Shown here one piece after another: positions 9,017 through 15,695 of a DNA stretch of 38,158 nucleotides. The DNA is from a candidate division WOR-3 bacterium. Lineage in GTDB: Bacteria; Hydrothermota; Hydrothermia; Hydrothermales; JAJRUZ01. The DNA lies in the NCBI GenBank assembly GCA_039804025.1, contig JBDRZP010000019.1:1-38158 (forward strand). Reading direction: 5' to 3'. The notes under the pieces were generated by a model. The model saw only the letters and a program-made list of their open reading frames with translations, was not told the origin of the DNA and did not search any database. Each line of letters starts with the position of its first letter. Position 1 is the first letter of the stretch. The translations under genes were made by a program, and so were the position numbers.

Positions 9017-10231
9017 TTACTCTATAATATCTGTAATAACACCGGCTCCTACTGTTCTTCCACCTTCTCTAATAGCAAACCTCAATTCCTTTTCCATAGC
9101 AACAGGATACATGAGTTCAACTTCAAGGTTTACATGGTCACCAGGCATCACCATCTCTCTTCCTTCTGGAAGTTTTATTGTTCCAGTAACATCAGTTGTT
9201 CTGAAATAAAACTGCGGCTTATATCCTGTGAAGAAAGGTGTATGTCTTCCACCTTCTTCCTTTGTAAGCACATAAACCTGCGCTCTGAATCTTGTATGGG
9301 GTGTTATTGAACCAGGTTTTGCAAGAACCATACCTCTTTCTACTTCATCCTTTCCTATACCTCTTAAAAGAACACCCACATTATCACCTGCTCTTGCCTC
9401 ATCAAGAACTTTTCTAAACATTTCAACTGAAGTAGCAACTGTTTTTCTTGTGGGTCCAAAACCAACAATTTCTATTTCTTCACCAGGTCTCAAAATACCT
9501 CTTTCAACCCTACCTGTTACAACTGTTCCTCTTCCTGTAATTGAGAAAACATCCTCAATTGCCATTAAAAATGGTTTATCAATTTCTCTTATAGGATCAG
9601 GAATATAATTATCCATAGCATCAAGTAATTCCCATATTTTTCCACAATGCTCACACTCTTTCTTTCCACAACCACACTTCAAAGCATTTAAAGCGCTCCC
9701 TTTAATCACCGGGACCTGATCTCCAGGAAACTCATACTTTTTCAATAGATCTCTCACCTCTTCTTCAACAAGATCAACTATTTCTGGATCATCAACTGCA
9801 TCAACTTTGTTAACAAAAACAACTATATAGGGGACATTTACCTGTCTCGCTAAAAGCACATGCTCTCTTGTCTGAGGCATAACTGAATCAACTGCTGAAA
9901 CTACAAGAATTGAACCATCCATCTGAGCAGCACCTGTTATCATATTTTTAATATAATCATGATGTCCGGGACAATCAATATGCGCATAATGCCTTTTTTC
10001 TGATTCATATTCAACATGAGCAAGATTAACTGTCAAAATCTTTGTCTCATCCCTTCTGAAAAGCTTTGCATCAGCTTTGGCTACCTGCTCATAATCCTGC
10101 TCCTGAGCAAGACCATGTTTTGCAAGAACCTTTGTAATAGCAGCAGTAAGAGTCGTTTTACCATGGTCAATATGACCTATGGTTCCTACATTAACATGAG
10201 TCTTTTTTCTTTCAAACTTGGGTTTACTCAT
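9017..10231 (-). CDS. tuf: Elongation factor Tu, divergent switch regions
   Basis: 404 aa. The G domain has GHIDHGKT (P loop, about residues 19-26), DCPGH (86-90), NKVD (141-144) and GSAL (178-181). Domains 2 and 3 look canonical ([28 protein letters not shown]). EF-Tu carries aminoacyl-tRNA to the ribosome. Two features are odd. Switch I reads [17 protein letters not shown] instead of the usual ..EEKARGITIN..HVEY and is about five residues longer, although the Mg-binding Thr is kept. Switch II reads DCPGHHDY and later VDSVMPQT where DCPGHADY and (A/T)DGPMPQT are usual. A four-cysteine cluster (Cys186, 188, 193, 196) sits after the G5 motif. The other frames contain stops, so a simple frameshift does not explain switch I. 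I recall roughly similar switch I variants in some planctomycetes. It has its own -10 box and leader motif. Confidence 0.95.
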   Translation of the reverse strand: MSKPKFERKKTHVNVGTIGHIDHGKTTLTAAITKVLAKHGLAQEQDYEQVAKADAKLFRRDETKILTVNLAHVEYESEKRHYAHIDCPGHHDYIKNMITGAAQMDGSILVVSAVDSVMPQTREHVLLARQVNVPYIVVFVNKVDAVDDPEIVDLVEEEVRDLLKKYEFPGDQVPVIKGSALNALKCGCGKKECEHCGKIWELLDAMDNYIPDPIREIDKPFLMAIEDVFSITGRGTVVTGRVERGILRPGEEIEIVGFGPTRKTVATSVEMFRKVLDEARAGDNVGVLLRGIGKDEVERGMVLAKPGSITPHTRFRAQVYVLTKEEGGRHTPFFTGYKPQFYFRTTDVTGTIKLPEGREMVMPGDHVNLEVELMYPVAMEKELRFAIREGGRTVGAGVITDIIE

Positions 10232-10251
10232 TTTTCAAAAAATTTTTTAAT

Positions 10252-10268
10252 TAGGGGGTTGAACCCAT
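10252..10268 (-). promoter_or_regulatory. T-arm-like motif in the tuf leader
   Basis: The sense strand reads ATGGG-TTCAACC-CCCTA and matches GGTTCAANYCC exactly. Only three stem pairs form. A 14-nt core, TGGGTTCAACCCCC, is identical to that before mdh on the other strand. It lies about 8 nt after the predicted transcription start and 20 nt before the ATG. Confidence 0.55.
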
Positions 10269-10279
10269 CCGTGGGGTAT

Positions 10280-10308
10280 ATTATATCATCCCCAACAGTG
10301 AAATTTAA
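10280..10308 (-). promoter_or_regulatory. Probable tuf promoter
   Basis: A perfect TATAAT on the minus strand (10280-10285) lies in the 86-nt gap between fusA and tuf. The -35 at 17 nt is weak (TTAAAT). An internal tuf promoter inside a str operon is common in bacteria. The predicted start is near 10273. Confidence 0.5.
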
Positions 10309-10317
10309 AATAATATT

Positions 10318-12366
10318 TTAATATAAAATTTCTTTTTTTTCAAGTTTTAAAGGTCTAAATGCCTTCACCTTCATCCAGAAGCCTGCTCTACCCTTGGTAT
10401 GTGATCTAAGGATTGTAACATATCCAAAAGTATTCTTTAAGGGCATTTCAGCCACAACTTTTATCCAGTCTGAGTTCTGGAGCAGTCCCTTTTCCAGTAT
10501 AGTCGCTTCCCTCTGCATTAAATCCTGAATAACATTTCCCAAATATTCCTGAGGAACTGTAATTTCCACATAGGAATAAGGCTCAAGTAGAACAGGCTCA
10601 GCATTTTTTATTGCTTCCTTACCCGCCTCATGTATTGCTAATCTTAAACCTAAAGGTGTTAATTTTTCAATATTATATACTTTTTTTAAATTCATTTTCA
10701 CATTTATCATCGGATAACCAGCTATAATTCCAAAATCAAGAATTTCCTTCATTGAATTCATTGCGATTTCTTTTAATTCTTCAGTAAAATTTATACTGTT
10801 ATCTATAATTATTTCATTCCTCATAGCATCCATTATAGGCAAAACCTCAAGATTAACTTTTCCATATTGTTCTTCACCTCCTATACTTTTCTTCACCTCC
10901 TTTATAACTTCAGCTCTTTTTAATATACTTTCTCTATAATGAACTTGAGGTTTAAGTGCCCTGAATTCCAGTTTATAGTCCCTTCTCAATCTATCAAGTA
11001 TAATCTCAAGATGTAACTCACCCATTCCAGATATTATTATCTGACCCGACTCCTCATCTATTTTTAAACTAAATGTTGGATCTTCCTCCACCATCCATTT
11101 TAATCTTTCCTCAATCTTTTTTAAATCCTTCGCTGAAATAGGCTCTATTGCCTGTGAAACAACAGGTTCAGGGAAAAGCATCTCTTCATATAACACAGGA
11201 TATTCAGGGGAGCACAGTGTATCTCCTGTTCTCACATCCTTTGGTCCAACTATTCCAACTATTTCTCCACAGAGAGCTTCTTTTATTGCATTTCTTCTAT
11301 TAGCATGAAGTCTGTATAATCTTTGAATTCTTGTAAGTTCTTTTGTTCTTGGATTATAAATTTTTGAATTTTGAGTAATTTTTCCAGAATAAATTCTCAA
11401 ATAACATAATTTCCCCATATCCTCAAAAATTTGAACCTTAAATACAACTCCACTAAAATGATCCTCGGGTGAAGGGTATCTCAAAATTTCCTTTCGGGTT
11501 AATGGGTCAATTCCTCTAATTTCTCCTCTATCAATCGGGGAAGGCAAATATAGACATATTGCATCTATCAAAGGCTGAATACCTTTATTTTTTAAAGCAG
11601 AACCAATTAAGATAGGTAAAAATCTTTTCTCCAAAACACCTTTTCTTATAGCTTTATTAAGTTTAAGAGGTTCGGGAATTCCTTTTTCATAATACTCTTC
11701 CGTAATACTTTCATCAATTTCTGAAAGCATAATTATCATATCTTCATAAAATTTCTTTGCTTCTTCAGGCAAATCATCTATTTCATAAACTGAAAATTGA
11801 GTCCCTAATTCATCTTTATCCCATAAAATTTTTTTATAATCAACAAAATGATATACACCTAAAAAATCAGATTCAATTCCAACTGGCCATTCAAGTAAAA
11901 GAGGCTTTATATTGAATTTTTTCTCTATCTGATCCAAAACTCTTAAATGATCAGCGCCTTGTCTATCCATCTTATTTATAAAGGCAATTCTTGGAACATT
12001 AAACTTTTCCGCCTGTCTCCATATAGTTTCTGACTGTGGCTCAACACCTTCTACAGCGGAAAAAATTATAACAAGACCGTCAAGAATTCTCAAAGACCTT
12101 TCTACTTCTGCTGTGAAATCTACATGTCCTGGAGTATCTACTATATGGATTAAATAATCTTTCCATTCACAAAAAGTAGCTGCTGCTTGTATTGTAATAC
12201 CCCTTTCTTTTTCCTGTATCATATAATCCATGGTGGCTGTCCCTTCATCCACTTCCCCCATTCTGTGTATTCTTTGTGTGTAAAAAAGAATTCGTTCTGT
12301 GGTTGTTGTTTTTCCTGCATCTATATGGGCAGCAAAACCAATATTTCTTAGTTTTGTTAAATCCAT
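10318..12366 (-). CDS. fusA: Elongation factor G, divergent domain IV
   Basis: 682 aa from the ATG at 12366 (MDLTKLRNIGFAAHIDAGKT). A TTG three codons upstream (12375) is an alternative start. The GTPase motifs are standard: AHIDAGKT, ERGITIQ in switch I, DTPGHVDF and NKMDR. Domain III has SGMGELHLEI. Domain IV differs at both loops that reach the decoding centre. The loop usually GGRGQYG reads GGEEQYG (about residues 496-502). The tip usually GSYHDVDSS reads VYNIEKLTP (about 563-571), so the translocation His (His583 in E. coli) is missing. Domain V is recognisable (FGYVTILRSHTKGRAGF). It lies in the normal str-operon place. It may be the sole EF-G or one of two paralogues, and the window cannot tell. 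Confidence 0.92.
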   Translation of the reverse strand: MDLTKLRNIGFAAHIDAGKTTTTERILFYTQRIHRMGEVDEGTATMDYMIQEKERGITIQAAATFCEWKDYLIHIVDTPGHVDFTAEVERSLRILDGLVIIFSAVEGVEPQSETIWRQAEKFNVPRIAFINKMDRQGADHLRVLDQIEKKFNIKPLLLEWPVGIESDFLGVYHFVDYKKILWDKDELGTQFSVYEIDDLPEEAKKFYEDMIIMLSEIDESITEEYYEKGIPEPLKLNKAIRKGVLEKRFLPILIGSALKNKGIQPLIDAICLYLPSPIDRGEIRGIDPLTRKEILRYPSPEDHFSGVVFKVQIFEDMGKLCYLRIYSGKITQNSKIYNPRTKELTRIQRLYRLHANRRNAIKEALCGEIVGIVGPKDVRTGDTLCSPEYPVLYEEMLFPEPVVSQAIEPISAKDLKKIEERLKWMVEEDPTFSLKIDEESGQIIISGMGELHLEIILDRLRRDYKLEFRALKPQVHYRESILKRAEVIKEVKKSIGGEEQYGKVNLEVLPIMDAMRNEIIIDNSINFTEELKEIAMNSMKEILDFGIIAGYPMINVKMNLKKVYNIEKLTPLGLRLAIHEAGKEAIKNAEPVLLEPYSYVEITVPQEYLGNVIQDLMQREATILEKGLLQNSDWIKVVAEMPLKNTFGYVTILRSHTKGRAGFWMKVKAFRPLKLEKKEILY

Positions 12367-12443
12367 AGTTATCAATTTTTTAGAATGATTTTTAAGTAAA
12401 AATTATCTTCCCCCAGCTCCTCCCCAAATTCCATTTCAAATAT

Positions 12444-12914
<471 letters not shown>

Positions 12915-13295
12915 TTATCCCTCCTTCTTTTTTCTCTTCACACCATAAAGACTTCTTGAACTTGCTCTGTTTGCAACTCCTGCACAGTCATAAACTCCTC
13001 TTACTATATGATATTTAACACCAGGCAAGTCCTTAACTCTACCTCCTCTAACAAGAACCACAGAGTGTTCCTGCAAATTGTGACCTTCTCCAGGTATGTA
13101 AGCAATCACCTCTCTTCCGTTTGAAAGTCTAACTTTAGCCACCTTTCTTAAAGCAGAATTCGGTTTTTTAGGGCTTGTTGTATAAACACGAATACAGACT
13201 CCCCTTTTCTGGGGACATCCCTCAAGAGCAGGGCTTTTAGATTTTCTCTTTTTTGGTTTTCTCTTGTGTCTTACAAGCTGGTTAATTGTGGGCAT
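12915..13295 (-). CDS. rpsL: 30S ribosomal protein S12 (uS12)
   Basis: 126 aa, normal length. Motifs: [31 protein letters not shown] and [17 protein letters not shown], which includes the Asp that is methylthiolated in other bacteria and the lysines linked to streptomycin response. S12 is part of the decoding centre. It is the first gene of the str-S10-mre block. Its transcript start is predicted from a TTGAAT-N17-TATAAT promoter, and the leader carries a T-arm-like hairpin. Confidence 0.98.
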   Translation of the reverse strand: MPTINQLVRHKRKPKKRKSKSPALEGCPQKRGVCIRVYTTSPKKPNSALRKVAKVRLSNGREVIAYIPGEGHNLQEHSVVLVRGGRVKDLPGVKYHIVRGVYDCAGVANRASSRSLYGVKRKKKEG

Positions 13296-13315
13296 TTAAA
13301 ATTTTATCATCCTTA

Positions 13316-13332
13316 AAAGGGTTTGAACCTTT
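13316..13332 (-). promoter_or_regulatory. tRNA T-arm-like hairpin in the rpsL leader
   Basis: The sense strand reads AAAGG-TTCAAAC-CCTTT: a perfect 5-bp stem with a 7-nt loop that fits the T-loop consensus TTCRANY. It begins about 8 nt after the predicted transcription start. Four other leaders in the window share the GGTTCAANYCC core. It may act as an RNA element or as a near-palindromic DNA operator. Confidence 0.6.
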
Positions 13333-13345
13333 ATTTTGTGTATTA

Positions 13346-13374
13346 ATTATAATCTCAAAAAAATAAAAATTCAA
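13346..13374 (-). promoter_or_regulatory. Promoter of the str-S10-mre block
   Basis: On the minus strand TTGAAT (13369-13374) is followed after 17 nt by a perfect TATAAT (13346-13351), a sigma70-type promoter. Transcription would start near 13339, about 45 nt before rpsL. It is the only strong promoter seen for the whole 13.3-kb block apart from a -10 box before tuf. Confidence 0.75.
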
Positions 13375-13389
13375 ATATGCTATAAATTA

Positions 13390-13418
13390 TTGAAAAGAGG
13401 AAATATTTCTATTATAAT
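13390..13418 (+). promoter_or_regulatory. Promoter of tRNA-Thr and the tsaC operon
   Basis: TTGAAA (13390-13395), 17-nt spacer, TATAAT (13413-13418). Transcription would start at about 13425, only 2-4 nt before the mature tRNA 5' end. It is back to back with the rpsL promoter: the two -35 boxes are 15 nt apart and the units diverge. Confidence 0.8.
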
Positions 13419-13427
13419 AAAGAAACT

Positions 13428-13500
13428 GCCCGCGTAGCTCAGGCGGTAGAGCACTTCCTTGGTAAGGAAGAGGCCGCCGGTTCGAGTCCGGCCGCGGGCT
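13428..13500 (+). tRNA. tRNA-Thr (anticodon GGT)
   Basis: A full cloverleaf can be drawn. The acceptor is GCCCGCG paired with CGCGGGC (13493-13499), the D stem GCTC/GAGC, the anticodon stem CTTCC/GGAAG with loop TTGGTAA, the variable loop AGGCC, and the T stem GCCGG/CCGGC with loop TTCGAGT. Anticodon GGT at 13461-13463 reads ACC and ACU. The discriminator is T and no CCA is encoded. A37 follows an ANN-reading anticodon, so this tRNA is a substrate for t6A modification, whose first enzyme is encoded directly downstream on the same transcript. Confidence 0.97.
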
Positions 13501-13512
13501 AAATTTATTATT

Positions 13513-14598
13513 TTGGAAATTAAAATACCTCAAAAAAGTTTCAAAAAAGCTGTTGAAATTCTTAAAAAAGGGGGAGTTATAATAGTTCCCACAGATACAG
13601 TTTCCGGATTTGTTACTCCTTACTGGTCCTATGAGGGCGTAAATCGTATCTATAAAATCAAAAGAAGAGAAAAGGAAAAAGTGTTAGGACTTTTTATTTC
13701 TGATAACAAAGATATAAAAAAATTTGCAAAAAACATAACAGAAACAAGAAAAAGGATATTCCATAATTTATGGCCAGGGCAACTTACTTTACTTTTTAAA
13801 GCTAAAAATAATCTACCTGATTATTTAGTTCATAAGGAAAAAAAAACAGTTTCCTTAAGAATACCATCTCATCCCCTTATTTTAAAACTTATAAATGAAG
13901 TTGGACCTCTTGTTCAGACATCTTGTAACATATCAGGTGAGAAGGAAATTATAAAATATAGTGAAATTTTTGAAAAATTTGGTAAATATGTAGATTATGT
14001 ATACCCTCAAGATTCTTATGGAAATATCTCATCTACAATTCTTGATGTCTCAAAATATCCATTTAAATTAATAAGAAAAGGACCGGTTGGAATAAGTCAG
14101 ATTGAAAATGTTCTTTTAAAAAAAATAAAAATCTCAAAGGATATAAAAACAAATATTCTCTTTGTGTGCACAGGAAATACCTGCAGGTCACCTATGGCAA
14201 TGGGAATTTTTTATTCACTTTTAGATAATGAATTAAAAGAATTAGTAAATGTAAAATCAGCAGGGCTTGCAACTTATGATGGGCTTCCTATATCAGAAAA
14301 TACATTAAAAGTTCTTCAAAAATTTTACAATGTAAATCTATCTTATTACAGAACAAAAAAATTAAAAAAAGATGACCTTGATTGGGCTGATTTTATTTAT
14401 GTTATGGAAAAAAAACACTTGAGGGAAATCCAAAAAATGGGATATTACGAAAAGGTGAGACTACTTCATCCAGGTGAAGAACCATCTGATATACCTGATC
14501 CCTTTGGTAAAGAATTTAAATTTTACATAGAGGTTTCAAAAATTATAGAAGAAAGTATTAAAAAAATCCTTAAGGAAATTAAATACAGATATTCATGA
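13513..14598 (+). CDS. TsaC (threonylcarbamoyl-AMP synthase) fused to protein arginine phosphatase
   Basis: 361 aa from a TTG at 13513. The open frame extends back into the tRNA, which cannot be coding, so the start must lie after 13500. ATT codons at 13507 or 13510 are alternatives, and no Shine-Dalgarno is visible. Residues about 8-200 are a Sua5/YciO/YrdC domain (VPTDTVSG at 25-32, KRR at 50-52, TSCNISG at 136-142, SSTILD at 173-178). It makes threonylcarbamoyl-AMP for t6A37. Residues about 212-361 are a low-molecular-weight phosphatase with CTGNTCRS (Cys219, Arg225) and the general acid in DPFG (Asp329). The Thr in CTGNT is the residue that distinguishes YwlE-type arginine phosphatases from tyrosine phosphatases (CLGNI). 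In Bacillus ywlC and ywlE are near neighbours, which supports a real fusion. It overlaps purM by 4 nt. Confidence 0.9.
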   Translation: MEIKIPQKSFKKAVEILKKGGVIIVPTDTVSGFVTPYWSYEGVNRIYKIKRREKEKVLGLFISDNKDIKKFAKNITETRKRIFHNLWPGQLTLLFKAKNNLPDYLVHKEKKTVSLRIPSHPLILKLINEVGPLVQTSCNISGEKEIIKYSEIFEKFGKYVDYVYPQDSYGNISSTILDVSKYPFKLIRKGPVGISQIENVLLKKIKISKDIKTNILFVCTGNTCRSPMAMGIFYSLLDNELKELVNVKSAGLATYDGLPISENTLKVLQKFYNVNLSYYRTKKLKKDDLDWADFIYVMEKKHLREIQKMGYYEKVRLLHPGEEPSDIPDPFGKEFKFYIEVSKIIEESIKKILKEIKYRYS

Positions 14599-15560
14599 GA
14601 TACAAAGACGCAGGAGTAGATTTACAAAAGGCAGAAGATGTATCAAAAATATTTAAAATATTAACAAAACAAAAAGAAAGATTCTCCGGTATTTACGACT
14701 TTGGAGAATTTTTCCTTGCAGCCACATGTGATGGTGTTGGAACTAAAACTCAGGTGGCAAGATTAGCAAAAAATTATAAAATTTTAGGCGAAGATATTGT
14801 TAATCATTGTGTAAATGATCTTTTATGCCAAGGGGCAAAACCTCTATTCTTTCTTGATTACATTGCCTCATCAAATCTTGATTTGAAAATAGTAAAAGAA
14901 ATTGCAAAGGGAATGTTAAAAGCTTTGAAAGAAAACGGTAATATACCCCTTTTAGGTGGTGAGACAGCTGAGATGCCTGACATATACAATAAAGATGAAT
15001 GGGATATTGTAGGATTCTGTATAGGGATTATTAAAAAGGAAAACTTACTTCCAAAAAAAATTAAAATTGGTGATATTCTTATTGGATTTCCCTCAACAGG
15101 GCTTCATACCAATGGCTACTCTCTTGCAAGAAAAATTCTATTAAAAAAATATAATTTAGAAAAAAAATTCAATGGAAAAACTCTAAAAGAACTTTTACTT
15201 AAACCCCATAGAAGTTATTTTAATATCCTATACCCATTAATTGAAAAAAATCTAATAAAGGGACTTGCCCATATTACAGGTGGTGGAATTGAGGGAAATT
15301 TAAAAAGGATTATGCCTGAGGGACTGGGTTTTGAAATAGATATAAGGGAAATTGATAAACCCTTAATTTTTGATATTATTGAAAAAGAAGGAAACGTGCC
15401 AAGAGATGAAATGTTAAGGGTCTTCAATATGGGAATTGGAATGATAGCTGTAATAGATAATAAAGATTTTGATACAGTTAGAAACAATTTAATTGATGAA
15501 AAAATCAAGTTTTATATAATCGGGGAAATTATAAAAGGCAAAAGAATAATAATTTCCTAA
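14595..15560 (+). CDS. purM: Phosphoribosylformylglycinamidine cyclo-ligase (AIR synthetase)
   Basis: 321 aa. Begins RYKDAGVDLQKAEDV, then CDGVGTKTQVA (about residues 49-59), VNHCVNDLLCQGAKPLFFLD and GGETAEMPDIY, all hallmarks of PurM. It converts FGAM to AIR with ATP in purine synthesis. It overlaps the TsaC-phosphatase gene by ATGA, so it is coupled to it. No other pur gene is in the window. The only metabolic link to its neighbour is adenylate supply, which is inference. Confidence 0.97.
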   Translation: MRYKDAGVDLQKAEDVSKIFKILTKQKERFSGIYDFGEFFLAATCDGVGTKTQVARLAKNYKILGEDIVNHCVNDLLCQGAKPLFFLDYIASSNLDLKIVKEIAKGMLKALKENGNIPLLGGETAEMPDIYNKDEWDIVGFCIGIIKKENLLPKKIKIGDILIGFPSTGLHTNGYSLARKILLKKYNLEKKFNGKTLKELLLKPHRSYFNILYPLIEKNLIKGLAHITGGGIEGNLKRIMPEGLGFEIDIREIDKPLIFDIIEKEGNVPRDEMLRVFNMGIGMIAVIDNKDFDTVRNNLIDEKIKFYIIGEIIKGKRIIIS

Positions 15561-15591
15561 AATACTTTTATTTATTTAAAACTTAAAGTTT

Positions 15592-15621
15592 TTGAAAATA
15601 AAGTGTCTCTTACCTTATAAT
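15592..15621 (+). promoter_or_regulatory. Promoter of the gyrA operon
   Basis: TTGAAA (15592-15597), 18-nt spacer, TATAAT (15616-15621). Transcription would start at about 15627-15629, giving a roughly 68-nt leader before gyrA. No T-arm motif is present in this leader. Confidence 0.65.
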
Positions 15622-15626
15622 TTTTT

Positions 15627-15692
15627 ATGAAAAAACTTCTTGGAATTTTTTTATTTTTCTATTTTTATAAAGAAACCAAAAGGAGGAAATAA
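15627..15692 (+). CDS. Possible 21-residue leader peptide before gyrA
   Basis: An ATG lies 5 nt after the gyrA -10 box and opens a 21-codon frame, MKKLLGIFLFFYFYKETKRRK, ending 3 nt before the gyrA ATG. The peptide has a lysine start, a hydrophobic core and a basic tail. Its 3' end covers the gyrA Shine-Dalgarno (AAAGGAGG), so its translation could affect gyrA initiation. Other genes in the window show the same -10-to-ATG distance. It could equally be chance in AT-rich DNA. Confidence 0.3.
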   Translation: MKKLLGIFLFFYFYKETKRRK

Positions 15693-15695
15693 TAA

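Noticed and set aside
9905-9925. Near-match to the leader motif inside tuf (GGTTCAATTCT)
   Set aside because: It misses the closing CC, lies in coding sequence and follows no promoter. Similar partial hits in rplC, rplD, fusA and the gene at 18109 were rejected for the same reason.
9990-10110. Frameshift or assembly error as the cause of the odd EF-Tu switch I
   Set aside because: Both other forward frames hit stops in the segment and neither contains RGITI. The frame is correct on both sides.
12372-12434. 20-codon ORF in the rpsG-fusA gap (MEFGEELGEDNFYLKIILKN)
   Set aside because: No Shine-Dalgarno and no promoter-like spacing. The overlap of its stop with a TTG before fusA is suggestive but could be chance.
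13459-13512. Upstream extension of the TsaC-phosphatase reading frame from a TTG
   Set aside because: This stretch is the anticodon arm through acceptor stem of tRNA-Thr. The translated residues are unlike TsaC N-termini.
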